Positions 44,167-57,400 of a stretch of DNA of 64,000 nt are shown here, in pieces; positions within the stretch are counted from its first letter, which is position 1; every line of letters begins with the position of its first letter. Both the position numbers and the translations under genes were made by a program. This DNA comes from Pisolithus tinctorius (lineage: Eukaryota; Basidiomycota; Agaricomycetes; Boletales; Pisolithaceae), in assembly GCA_024663395.1 (NCBI GenBank), contig JANFAH010000014.1, positions 1,364,001-1,428,000 of the forward strand, in the 5' to 3' direction. The notes under the pieces are model-generated. The model made no database searches and was not told where the DNA came from. It was given only the letters and a program-made list of their open reading frames with translations.

Positions 44167-47100
44167 CACGTTTTACCGTTTAGGATGAGCCGGCCTTCCT
44201 AGTTTGCTATCGGTGGGGCTATGTATTCTTTATAGGTTGCAGGGCTAGAAGCTTACACTAAGAAGAACGTAATTCCACAACAGATTCCTTTTGGGCTTCA
44301 TAGGACAATACACTTCACTTATTTTTGCACTGGACTTTAGTATGTACCTCAACCACCCTCCATGTATTTTGTTTCGCTATTAGTACTTGGTGTCGGCACT
44401 TCTGTCAAAGAATGAAAACTAAGCACAGGAATTTTGCAATCGCTCGCGTGTTGTTTGTGGCAGGAACGTGCAATTCACATCTGGTGCCCTCACGAAGCTC
44501 TGCTAGAGCTGTTTTTGCCAGGCCTCAGGACACCCGGGGCTCACAATAATAGCAGGGGTAGCTCCGCGCTGAGAAGACGAACTGTGAGCGTATCTCAGAG
44601 CGGAACGGTGGCCAACATGACTGAATAATTTGTGGCACGCGCTTCTAGGACAGCTGTCTTGCAAGTGACTGTTCGTACGTTTCATGCGCGTTGGCGAAAT
44701 TATCTTGACTCTGGTTGTCCTCCGCCGGGTTTCCATTGAACAGCATCCCCCCGCCTCAGGTCCGGCGACGCGAGGTTCGGCAGCTATACTGATCTGTGAT
44801 GTAAATCGCCAGGATGCGCCTCTCCTAGTAAACGTGTTATATCGCCGGCCAGATCAGGATCATGTCTCGCTTATAATTCACCCGGCGCATCGATACAGGA
44901 AGGCCAGATCATCAGAGACGAGCGGTTTGAATTCCAAATGTACACCATGACGCGTGCGTGGCGCACTGGCAACCCAGAAGTGTGCAACAATGGTACACGT
45001 ATAAATTTAAGCATCAATCGCAGCCGTCGACGTGGTACGAGTCATTGGGATCCTAGCGGGACTCTCGCTGGTGATTATGCCAATAGGAGCGGGTGTAATT
45101 CATATTGCAGACCTAGTCATAGGAACACCCATGACGCCACCGTGGAAGCTAGTCGACTCATTGCTTAATGCCCATTAAGGAGACTTCTGACACAGTACCT
45201 ACACGTGCTGTAGCAGACTGGCAGCCGGTATGTTTGCGCAGGCTCCCACCTGACAGCGGCATAGGGGTTTTCCAAATGGCCTGTGTCAACGCAGAGATGA
45301 TTTTGCCGATCTTCCAACCCAATCTTCTTTTGGAAGGAACAGACCCCATTAACACGGTAACTCAACAGAGTTCCAATACAAGATCGGTCTATGATCAGAT
45401 CAAGCTTTCGTCAACCACCTAAGTTTGGAGGGTGGACCGGGAGAAAACTTGTATCTGTCGTCCTCTGTGCGGCAGCTTGTTAAATGGGTATAATTAAATG
45501 CAGAACGCTCGGAGAGTAGTCTTCCCCGTCATGGGCGCAGGCAGGCCGTGTACCTTCGAGCACCAAACATCCCATTCCACAGAATATGAGTTGGCTGCAT
45601 GGCACTGTTCATACTTACGCAAAATATACTACGAAATGTTTGAAGCCGGCGTTCACTCTGTCGCCCGGTCAGTTGGTGGGCTGACAGACGCCATTGCTGT
45701 AGGTAATATGAATAGACCATGGCTCTATACGCCTGCCATTGCCTGAAAAGAAAACTTTACCAAGTGAGTATGCTGCGAATTTAAACGTCAAACAGTGGCA
45801 GCCTGCAGTAAGTTCCAGTGTCAACAAATCAGGAAGGTTGGCCTGGAAAAGAATTTGAGTGATTCACATATCTCGTAGCAGATGGGCAGTGACCGGCTGA
45901 CCACTGATGGCACACTGAAATGACTCACCTTGATTCTTACAGTAAACATCCCTGTCAACGTGGAACCCCTAGATCTGAAGAGCTCTACGAAGTGGCACGA
46001 TGGTGATCTCCGACCTGTGTTCTCTTCAGTTTACTGGAAATGGTAGGGTGATGTACTGCACTGATATTCGTCTTACAGCTCCTCCCTGGTTCCTTGAAAC
46101 ACGCGTGGCTAAATATTGATTGTATTTCCCTTGTCTAGGACCTTTGAATCCTTGGATTTCATTCCAAAATCCCCAAGAATCATTTTCAGATTCTTGTGGT
46201 ACCAGGAAAATTCAGAATGGCCAGGCTTAGAAGGGGCCAAGAGTTGGCTTGTGTGCAAAGTAGCCCCTAGCCCAAGTGGACTTCATCCTATGAAAACCTA
46301 ACCCAAGCTTACGTAACGACCCTTTACTTGAGTTTGTAATCCTGTGCATTATTGTGGCTGTGGGTGACTAATTCACGGCATTATCCGAGACCTCACAGAC
46401 GCCTCTATATTGTAATGCTGACGCAGAGTCCCACTCTGTTTTTTAGTCCTGGCCGAAATGCTGCTAACCTCTGCAGGCAGCTCCGAGTACTTGCCACGGT
46501 ACCGCTCTACATATTACTTAGTAAGTTCCGTCTTTGGCCCAATCGGCTCGGCAGGGTTGCAAGGAATATACCGGTCAGCGCTGCGCCGCAGGAACTAGAG
46601 CTAAGCGCTTGGCATGTACGGCTTTAGTGCGAACTCTCTACACTGCGACACATTTTTATGATTTACCAGTACAGCAGACCCGGATTGAAACTTGACACGA
46701 GATTAACGACTGCGGAACAGGCATTATCTACAGTACCCGAGTACTGTATCCGCGTTCTCAGGGGCATTGTATAGGGACTAAGTACTGCCAGAAGATTGCG
46801 TGGCCTTATTACACGTTGACGAGTAACACAGATAAAAGGAACATATACGTGGGCCGTTCCCTTGCCGGTCGGGCAAACGATGGCCCCGATGGAAAGCCAG
46901 TGCTCCCAGTGTTGGTGGTCGGAATGTATTCCTGGACTTTACCTAACTTGCGAGAGCATGCGGAACTCTGGCTAATTCCGCGCCGCTGCGCAGGTAGTGC
47001 CTCTGGTTTTTCCTGGCTTCCGTGATGTTTTGGACCTGGGAAGGTTATGCTAGTTCCTGAGAAGAATAGTCGCCTCTCACACGGGTTAGACCTTCATTTA

Positions 47101-48697
47101 CTCAGGATGTCCAAGTGGCCTTCGGCTTCCTGACGTCCCGTTGGTTGCGTGTGTCACAGTCAGCTCATGCTGAACACAGCAATTAATATTCGCAACTCAC
47201 ACAAATGCCAACTAAGTTGAACCCAACAGTTCGCATAATGTTCTTTGGTCTCTGAAAAATCAACATTTGGGATCATAGGTAGTTAGAGATTTCACAGTAA
47301 CGCCACACTATTAACCAGCAGCTAACACTAGTTTCTCGCTAGAAGGTCAGTTTAGTGGCAATTTCTGGCTAGTCCAGAGGGATGGTTGTCGAACTGAGCG
47401 ACATGGGCTTCTCTGGGTTCTAATAATCACCCTGGTTGAGGGACAAAGCCTTGCCAGGTCCGATGATATTATACCTTCACCCGTTTCACGATTTAACTGG
47501 CTCGTGGAGTCTATTGCGCCGCGAAGGAATCGAGTCAAACGAAGCTCAGGTCTTATCAGTGACGCATGGCTTATACCCGTGGGCCCGAGCACTTCCGCAC
47601 GTCTGAGATTTTAAGCTCCAAAGTGCTTTTAACCATCAACTGAACACAAAGGACATACAGCATAGCAGACTGCCTAGGGTACATGACATCGGGAACCCAA
47701 GCGGAATGCATGGCATCTTGACAAATCGAAGCATAACGACGCTCACGGACAAGCCGAATCTCCAGCAGTTAACGGCACTTCATATGAACGGCGGGCTGTG
47801 GAGGGGACCTTGAATCATCCCTTCAGTTGCCTCTGGTTCAGTCTCCACTGGCATGACCAGTTTATACTTCGACTTGTCCCTCGTCCGCTCCATTTCCCTC
47901 TGCATCTGTGCCTCAAAATGTCCCTCCTCATCAAACGCATCCTTGCAACAGCAACCACACCATCCATGGCTACTGCAACAGCTTTCTGTTACACCAAACT
48001 CACCTGATGGTCACAATGGCGAACCAATGCCTAGCGTCAATGTATAGCTTCCAAAAAAAAAACAGTGGAAACGAACGAGGGCTAAGAAGTGATGTGGCAG
48101 CAGAGCCAATTACCATGCCTAGTGTTTGAGAGACGGTTAGCATAGGGGACCAACCGTGATAAAATTGAAGCCTTACAACAACCTCCACAGAGCATGGCAA
48201 AACAGTGTCCAGCTTCCGACATGTTTTGAGGTGGTTACTGATCGAACACGTACCACTGAGGACTGCTGTGGTGACCGAATTCCAGAAGCCGTGGACACGT
48301 TCGTCCTGCACACAAGTCCTGTTGATCCGGAAAGCTTGCATGCTGCTTTGTGGCGCTAGAACTCTCGTAAACGAGTCTAGCCACGTGGTCGTCGAGAGTC
48401 ACACAAGCACAAGCACGACATCAACGTTTGACGCCTGGGGTAGGGCACCCGTTTGCACCAATTTGGTACAGTAATACAGCAAGTAGGAGCAGCACAGTGG
48501 GATAAACCTATCGTACAGAGAAACCCAGAATGGCGATGGAGGCTCAAGTGAAACACATGAGAGAGGGACTAATACCGTGTTGGGGCCAAGCGCCTTGGAG
48601 TAGCCATCCACTTCAGTGAATGCAAACCTTGTCTCTGCCACAACACATAAGACCAGCCATCTGTCTATTGAGAAATAGCCCCTACACGTTCCTCCGT
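44167..48697. other. 4.5-kb gene-poor stretch
   Basis: I read both strands and found no frame or exon series with recognisable protein motifs. CpG is normal, so it is not part of the decayed repeat block. Frames of 60-110 codons exist on both strands but look random. It may contain long non-coding transcripts, a degraded gene (possibly 44690-45170, where the plus strand stays open in pieces) or lineage-specific short genes. No repeat pairs or transposon ends were noticed. Confidence 0.45.
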
Positions 48698-49109
48698 TCA
48701 CGACGGCTTGCCAGTAGCTTCTGATTTGGTCGGAACAGACATTTCTTGTGCAGGAGATGGCTGAGCGCTAACAGGCTGATCACCTTGTCTACGTTCTTGA
48801 TCTCGTTTTAGGCGTTCGTCGAAGTCATCGTGATCGAAACACGAGGCACAGAGGTTGCCACAGCATCCCCTCTGCCCACCACAGCAATCGGCACCGAATG
48901 CATCTACAGTCCCATTTCAATCCTTTGGACCTTCCACAGAAGGAAGGATTGCTGTATACATACGAAGATTACACCACGTTTGAAGAGCAGACACGCATAT
49001 TAAACCTGCGATGAGATTGACACTGGTATCTATCTGAAGAGCAGGGACCAAATGACTCACAGCAGGATGCACAGATACCGCCGTCGGCCGTGGCGGCTGA
49101 GGAGTCCAT
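48698..49109 (-). CDS. Small cysteine-rich protein (98 residues), three exons
   Basis: Exons at 49109-49061, 49005-48964 and 48903-48698 join with GTGAGT..GCAG and GTATGT..GTAG introns to an open 99-codon frame including the stop. The protein starts MDSSAATADGGICASCC, continues LICVSALQTWCNL, and carries paired cysteines in GADCCGGQRGCCGNLCASCF, followed by an acidic/basic DHDDFDERLKRDQERR tail. Small proteins with this CC..CC pattern occur in basidiomycetes, but I know of no function. The hydrophobic start of exon 2 and the clustered cysteines suggest palmitoylation or metal binding; this is inference. There is no signal peptide. It is divergent from the TBCC gene (223 bp between starts). 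Confidence 0.7.
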
Positions 49110-49331
49110 TGTGCTGCGTTAAGAGAGTATCCTTGTGTGGAGGGCGTAGTATAAAGCAAACCAGGCTTGTGTGTACATAATGGCAAGCAAGCTGTACACT
49201 GAAAACAAGCCTCACCCTTTGTGGGGTAAGTCATTCGGTGGAGAACTTACGTACAAAGTCAGATACTGATTATAGCATCGCCACCCTAGAACTCAAGATC
49301 CCTGATACCCAACCACTTGACGGAGAAGGGC

Positions 49332-50487
49332 ATGTCCGAATCCAAGTGGACATTTTCACAAGATTTTTACACCGAATTTCACGCCAAGGCAGCGGGTTCG
49401 CTTCACAGAGATATGCTGTAGCCTCCTATTCTAATGCTGGTGTACAGATATCACTTCGCGTCTTGATGACCTTAAGCATGGCAGCCCCACCCCCGGTGCG
49501 GTTCAGGCTGTTGCAGTTGACGTATCACGGTTAGCAAAGAGTCTAGTTGAGGCGACTGGCGGTCTACCCAGTTATGATCAGCGGCAATGCGAGATGGTAC
49601 GCCTTCGTGGTGCTCCCTAGATCCGAGCCACTCAAATAACTTCAGCATATCAAATCACTCGAAATGGCTGTGGAAGTTCTGCGAGGAGCTTCTTGCGCTG
49701 TACCAAAGTTCTCTTTCAAAAAGAAGGCTGCGAAGGCGAAAACGGACGACCCAGCCATACACGCTGTATCCATACCCCAGAACGTGTCGCCTGTTACTGG
49801 TTCTGTGAAGGCACTGTCTTCGCTCTCTTGCCGTTATTTGACTGCAGCAGATTTCGAGCATCGGGCCACGTCAGGGGAGCTGACCCTATCTGATCTTGCC
49901 ACTTGTATCGTGAACTTGTTGCCCAAGGACGGCCACAGCATGGATATATCGGCAATCCACGTACAACGTCTCACTGACTGCGTCCTTCTTTTGCCACGCA
50001 TAAGCGGTAGCATCCTTCTTCACAATCTGTCAAATTGTGTGCTCGTTGCCGGCTGTCATCAGGTAGAGAGGCTATTCTTACTCTGGCGATAAGCTCAATG
50101 GCGACGGATGGCTTAGTTTCGCATGCATTCCTCAACGAATGCAGACGTTTACCTGTCTGCTGTGTCAAATCCGATCATCGAACATTGTTCGAAACATCCG
50201 ATTTGCAGAATACCCTGATACCCTGATGCAAAACCCGGAGCCGCAGGTTTGTGGCTCTACTTTGACAGGAATCAGTAGATCATCATCAGCATTATTATAC
50301 CAACAGGGATAACACAGCATCGACTGTGCAGGACTTCTCGCACATACGATCGACGCCTTCACCAAACTGGAGTGTGTTACCCAAGGATTACAGACAGCAG
50401 TGCTGGCCAGTCACACCTCTTGAAGGGCAGACACTTTTAGACGAGCTGAAAAGAATCTTACCTGGAGGGGATATATCACAGAATTGA
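49332..50487 (+). CDS. Tubulin-folding cofactor C (TBCC), with an apparent frameshift
   Basis: TBCC stimulates GTP hydrolysis by beta-tubulin during tubulin heterodimer assembly. The ATG at 49332 gives MSESKWTFSQDFYTEFHAKA, and an intron with weak donor GTTCGC joins to DITSRLDDLKHG. The helical N-domain continues LAKSLVEATGGLPSYDQRQC and HIKSLEMAVEVLRG. The C-CAP/TBCC beta-helix domain has IHVQRLTDCVLLLPRISGSI, LLHNLSNCVLVAGCHQ and FRMHSSTNADVYLSAVSNPI. At 50192-50194 one extra A disrupts HCSNIRFAEYP-type sequence; one base later the frame resumes with IRFAEYPDTLMQNPEPQ. The last exon gives DFSHIRSTPSPNWSVLPKDY and ends at 50485-50487. The catalytic Arg region (IRFAEYP-adjacent) is downstream of the frameshift. 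It is either a recent pseudogene or a base error in the assembly. Confidence 0.85.
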
Positions 50488-50687
50488 CACCTCTGGTAGC
50501 TTAATACCAACCATGCCAACTTTAAATACCTACAGGACATTGCTTAGGAGGGTGACGCTATGACCGATACCGTTTAGTACCGTTCGTTTGCAAATCGGAC
50601 ATGTGCACAAAGAGCGGCCCATATGCAAGAAAGCTACATTACACAGGGATTTATAGTACAATGATACACCTTGGGGTGTACGACAGG

Positions 50688-51291
<604 letters not shown>

Positions 51292-51493
51292 GGTAGTCCT
51301 GCAGAGGAGGGAAGGCTACTTACATAATCCAAGTGACTACGGTCGCACGTGACCAGACGCGGGCACGCGTCTCGAGTCTACCCTAAACTTGGATTTGGTT
51401 GAGTTTCTCGATTGCAGTTGCTTTGTGTGCCTCGCAGCCAGCCTGGCTCTCTGAGATGTACTAACCGTGTCTTTCATTATCTAGAAAACAAAC
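51292..51493. promoter_or_regulatory. Short divergent promoter region, RBX1 / PH-domain gene
   Basis: The two start codons are about 200 bp apart, so core promoters and both 5' leaders must share this space. No clear TATA box is seen. The sequence contains CACGTGACC at about 51345, a possible E-box. Confidence 0.45.
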
Positions 51494-54400
51494 ATGACAA
51501 GTTACGGCTCAAGCACTGACCCGCGTTCCCCAACTTATGGGACCGCCACTTTTTCTACCTTTTCGACTTCTCAAACACCCATGTCTCCATCCCGTTATTC
51601 TCAGTCGAGCTCTGGTAATACGCGTCTTGGGCACATCTAACACGATTCCATACTCAAACTACACTCTGTAGATACCCCCCTTGCGTCCTCTGATAGCGAA
51701 GGTGCCACTTCTGATCGTTACATGAGACGTGTCAACCTGTCGCCCAGAGGATCTAGCGATACGTTTATCGAAGAAGACTCTATGGAAGATGCCGCCGAAG
51801 TGGAGGCTGCCCTCAATGTCATTGACCGCGAATTCGAGAACACAGAGGACTTGCTGACGGAGTGGTCGCGTGGCACCTCTAGCAGCGGACCAACCTACAC
51901 GGGAACGACACCGTCGTATTCAACCAGCTTGGACACCTACTCGATCTACAATCGCGAGGGAATTAGGCTGAGCACCATTTCAGAGCGTACAGAAAATATT
52001 CCTTCGCGTCCTACGTCTTATGGGGCGCGTGGGGCTCCAGAAGGACATAGGCTTTCCGCCCATCGTAGCACTACCGCTTCGCCCGGACACTTGCACACTC
52101 GCTCTGGCACCGACTTCATGGCTGACCGCGTTCCTGGTCGAAGGACTGGTGATCTCATTGCGTTCTTCGAGGACAGAGCTTCTTCGCCATCCGACACCTC
52201 CTTTGGCCACACTCGCACCTCGTCTGCGCCTGGTTATCGTTCTCGTAGCCCTTTCTTCCCTATGGGCCAGTCCACTCCTCATTTGGGCAGCACGACTGGC
52301 TACGGTACTTCCACGGGCTATGGTTCTCGTCCCTCCTCGCCTGCAAAGAGTAAGGCTGGTTCTACCATATCGTCAGCATCGTCAGCCGTTTCCGAATCGT
52401 TGTCTATGTCGTCGTTGCTTGCGCCGCCCACCAGAGGAGCTACCACCGTTACCCGCAGCAGCACCCAGTTGAGCCCCAGTGACTTTGCCAGCACGTTTTC
52501 GAACACCTTCACAGCGTCGAGGACCGCATCAAACACGACGAACGTCACCCCAACAGTCTCATCTCTTCACCGCCCGCAGACGTCCCCTCGTTCCCCCTTG
52601 ACGTCAGTTCGCAATATTATTGCAGCATGGAAAGACCGCACCCCGTCTCTTGATAAAACACCGAAGTCACCTTCGGATACAACTACTTCTCCGCCAAGCA
52701 ACACGGGTCCAGGCACGAGTGGCCATGGGCTATTCAGTCTAAGAAGACGTGCCAGCCAACGCGAGCGTGTTCCAGACGGTGCTGAGAATTCCAACGGGCA
52801 TCGCCCAACCACTCCGAAAAGCATGGCTAGTAGCATTATCCCTCCGCCATTTGACATGACCGAACTGGGTGCCTATGCCCGGGACAGTCGCGAGGTGAGT
52901 TTGATTTTTTGAGTAGCGGTCGCTTGGGATTGATCCTTCTCGCTTCAAGCCCCTTCGTATTGGTGTCTTGTGGTACTTGAATGTGCACTCTGGGCCACCA
53001 TACAAGTGGCAGCGTTGCGAAGCCCTTCTATACCCTCACATGCTCTTGCTCTCCTGGATTGCTCCGGGTGGAGGTAGGGGAGTTGTGACTTTGGATTTGT
53101 TAAACTGCACGGAAGTTCGCTCGGTTCCTTCCCCAACGCACTCGAGTGCTACAGAGGACGTCGGTACCATCGCCGCGCGGGCGCAGGTAGCGGAGGGTCA
53201 GGGCCCCGATCTCATGGAGTTGCTCTGTCCTTTCCAACTGCTGTACACTGACGGCGTTGAGAGGTTGGCAGCTGAGAGCGCGCGCGAGAGAGTTCGATGG
53301 GTCAGCGCGATTTGGTAAGTGTTAACTTCAACCTCAGATGGTATGCTTGTTAAATTCCCGTCAGGGAAGCGTTAGATCGCTCTGTCACTCTGCCGAACCG
53401 CTCGGAACCGGGATCGCCCACCGGGTCCATTAGGACGATCCGTTCGATCACCAGCACCAGTGCATCTGGATCAACCTCCGGCTCGGCTTCTACCGTATTT
53501 GTCCCTCCACTTCACACCATCCCTAGCGTCTCCGACTTGTCGGATAGTTTGAGCACTGGTTCATTTTCTCGCGCACCTTCCTATCCTACCCATACTCGTA
53601 CTACGGATGATGGTGCCGTATCCAATCAGTCATACGTGTACCCAGGGGACCCTCGGGTTATTGCTCCCAGTCGAAGCAGTTCGTTGCGCCGTACCAGTTC
53701 ATTGACCGATTTGGATGCAGAGTTTGCATCAGCTGTCAGCCGGGCAAGGAACGCGAAGCCTGGTCTTGGGTTCGCCATGAGTCTCGTTGGTGGGATCCTT
53801 GGAGATGGTTCCCCGGTGACGGTTTCTAGTGGACCTCGGCTTGGAAGGGATGTTAGGGTGACCCCACCTCCCAGTGCAAAAACGAAGGCTCGGCCCCTCT
53901 CGGATGTCTCGGATGATGCTTTCTTCTCTGCAGCATCGAAGACTTCGAGTGATCCTCGCTCTTCATTCTTCTCGATGTCCAGCACGTCGACGTCTGATCG
54001 TGACCGTACTACCACCGGCCTCATTACTGATGAGACTGCCTTTGAGTTGACCTCGGGTGGCTCAAACACACAGATAGTTCCATCTACTCTATCGTACAGG
54101 CGGACAGAATCCAACTCGTACCTCGGTGACTCTCATGATGGTTCCTTCTCATGCAGCACTTGTGCATCCACATCGCCGTCTCGTTCATCGCTATCCAGGA
54201 GTGCCGAAATCCGTAGGAGACGTCAAAGGTGCAACACATGTTCGGAGAGCACATCTGACAAGGAAAACACCACAACCGGGTACACATATTCGGCAAGTCG
54301 GTCCACGATGAGCACGTGGACCAGGAGTCGCTCTGTCACCCCAACGCCGGCTCCTTCGACTGCTGCGTTGTCTGCTCTTGAGCTTCCTGACACCTCAGGG

Positions 54401-57400
54401 AGTGAGGGTTATGAGACCGCACATACTCCGTCGACGGCGTCATTCAAGTCACTTCCCACTATCCCGTCTGAGACCGATTTCTACACTGCGGATGTCTGCA
54501 AGACTGAAGCATCGACAGACTTTTATACTGCTGATGTATGCAAGACCGAAGCGTCTACTGAGTTTTACACCGCGGAGGTTTGCCGTTCTGAGGTCTCGAC
54601 GGAGTTCGTGACTGCAGAGGTTTGCAAGTCAGAGGCCGAGACTGAGTTCGTCACTGCGGAGATCTGCAAAAGCGAACGCTCTACGCAGTTCGAGACCGCT
54701 TCCGTTTGTAAAACCATTCCATCGGAAGTAAGCACCCCACCCTCTCTGGCTGTTGACCTTCCTGTCGAGAGGGCCCCAACGCCTCCACCCAAGACACCCT
54801 CAGTCGTACCTTCCATTGCCTCGGAATCTGATGTCCAACCGGAGATATCCCCTGAGAGGGTTCCCCTTCCTCCCTCCGAATTTAGCCCTACCCCCTCTAG
54901 CGTTAGTATTGGTGTCGAACCTGAAGCACCCGAAGAAGAACCTGAAGTGCTCTCATCAGGACTTGTCTCCACCGGCGATGTGTCACTCTCGCTCCCGTCT
55001 ACGGTCTCTCCAACTTCTCCTGAACCGTCGTCCGGAACAGAGCCGGTGTCGAGCTTAACCACTGAATCTTCGGAGATAGCGCTCAGCGATATCTCTCCTA
55101 GCGAGACTGACGAATCTCCTTTATCTCCTGAGCCTGAAGCCTCCCCGTCGATTCACCCTTCTCACTGGGCACAGGAAACTGATGTTTCCTACGATTCCTC
55201 ACATTTACAGCCGACGCCATTCACTCAGTCTGTCAGTCTCCGAGAGGGCCGTGATGAGTCTTTCGAGACGTCGGCCATGCGACCCAGCCCCTCTCCTTTA
55301 ACAAGCCTTGAAAGATTGACACTTATTTCTGAAGATATATCCGAAACTATTTCGACGTCCACGCCGTCTCTACCTCTGCCAACTCCGCCGCCGCCGCCAC
55401 GACATGTACCACCTCAACCACCTCAACCGCCACATGTACCACCACCTCCCACGCCGGTCGCACCTCCCGAAAGCGAGCCAACGCCGATCCCGAGTAGTGT
55501 GATTTCGTCATCGCTATCTCGTACTCCTTCCACTGTTTCCTCTGTGTCGAGCTTGCGGACACGAGAATTAGAAGAGGACATTGTTTCTCTGCCAGATGTC
55601 CCGCCTCCATCTGAAATATCTACGGTGCCAACACTGCTGTCCAGTCGCGCGAGCACTCTCCCTGTGGTAAGTTCAGTCTTGGCTTCCAGGCTACGATACT
55701 AAAGTTTATATCTAGTACGTTGAACCCGCAATGCTCCCTCTGCCAGTATCGCCAGCCCCCAGTATCAGTGTCTCATTCCCTACCCCGAGTGCTAGGGTCC
55801 CTTCCATCCATTCGACACTCGAAACGGTTCCCGATGTCATTGAGACTGAGACTGTCACTCATGACATCGAGCGCATACTCGAGCAGATTCGGGAGCTAGA
55901 TCATTTCAGAAGTGAAGAAACACACGACATTGCGGAGAACGTTCGCACGATCCGAGACGAGTTGCGCGCCCTCTCAGAGTTCTTACGGACCAGACAAGCA
56001 TCCACTGAACGAATTATAGTTTGCGAAAGGCCCCCACAACCACCGCCAGTGGTTCATCGAGACCGATCGGTGGGAGGAAGTAGCATTATATCTGAACCTC
56101 GCGTAGCTCCTGCTGGTCCCAGAGAGCGTCTCGGGTTAATTCCTATTGATGTGACCCCGCCTCTAAGGCGAGCACCTTCGATCGTTTCTTCCGACTCAGG
56201 GATATCGTACCTGTCCTCTCATCACTCCGACGATCTGAGCCTTATGGTTGAGGAGGAAGAACTAGGAGAAGAATACGACATTCCAGGATCGCCATCTTGG
56301 TCGTCGTCGTCATCGCCGTCATCACCGTCTTCGCAGATCACACCTTCTCTTGTTTCGTCTTCGGAGCCTTCACCTGGGCCAACGCTTTCTCTGACTTCGT
56401 CTTCAGAGCCCTCCCCGCCTCCTACATCTCCTACACCATCTACTGAGTCCAGTACGACCGCGCGCCCGGTAGTGGCGGAAGGGCCGTCTTTGGCCAACTT
56501 GAGAGAATTGCTCTTACAGCTACGGGAACAAATGAATGCACTTTGGGACGGCCAAAATGCCACAAATCAGATGATCGATGAAATTCGACAAACAAGGCCG
56601 GTTCCTCAGGACAACACGGAAATACGCGAGCGTTTGGAGACCATCGAAACGCTCCTTGAGCGGTTACTCAATAGGCAGAGACAAGTCGAGCGGGAGTCTA
56701 TAACCGACAGGAGACGTGAAGAATTCCGGGAACGGACGAGACCAGGAGTAGAAGTCGAATCCGTCTCTGAGTCATCGACTGATTTAGAAAGCCTACACCG
56801 TCGCTGGTCAGATCTGGCGCGCGGTGTCCGTATTCATGCACCGGCGCCACGACATGTTGGGCCCTCCTTGGACGAGCAACTGTTGGAGTTGTTAGGTGCC
56901 CCTCCCCCTCCTGGCGCATATGGGGTTCAGGCGCCTCCTCAGCTGATTCCTTTTACATATCAGCCTTCACAAAGACCACCAAGGTCCAGGAGCACCAGCC
57001 CGGTCATGACAGGAAGGGCTACTTCGGCCCCGCCATTCCCAGACATGGGGATATTCTCACCCGAGACGCTCCACCCGCCTTTGCGGCATCCAGTCAGGCG
57101 CCGGCCACTCGCACCACGCGTAGAACGACCCCCGCCGTCCGAGGCTCTACCAATTCCAAGCCACCCACCACTACCAGAACATGTTATGGGTGATCGGCCA
57201 GTAGAACGTGAGCGTCGCCCCCATGTCGAACCGGCGTACCCAGTCATAGTAGGTGTTTTTTTTTCTATTGTATTCGTTTTCCCTGACACCTGTTACAGCC
57301 GCCACTGCATGATCGGCCTCCGACAGCCCCTGCGACGTTAGGTCTCGCCGAGGACCCCCAGGCGTCGCGCAGCTGGTACCGACGGCCCCGTGTCGATGGC

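Noticed and set aside
44690..45168. Degenerate gene on the plus strand
   Set aside because: Open pieces in different frames, but no splice set gave a recognisable protein.
54473..54720. CRISPR-like array
   Set aside because: Directly adjoining 42-bp coding repeats without spacers, inside a eukaryotic gene.
54565..55062. 165-codon minus-strand frame in the PH-domain gene
   Set aside because: Mirror of the Ser/Pro/Glu-rich repeats on the plus strand.
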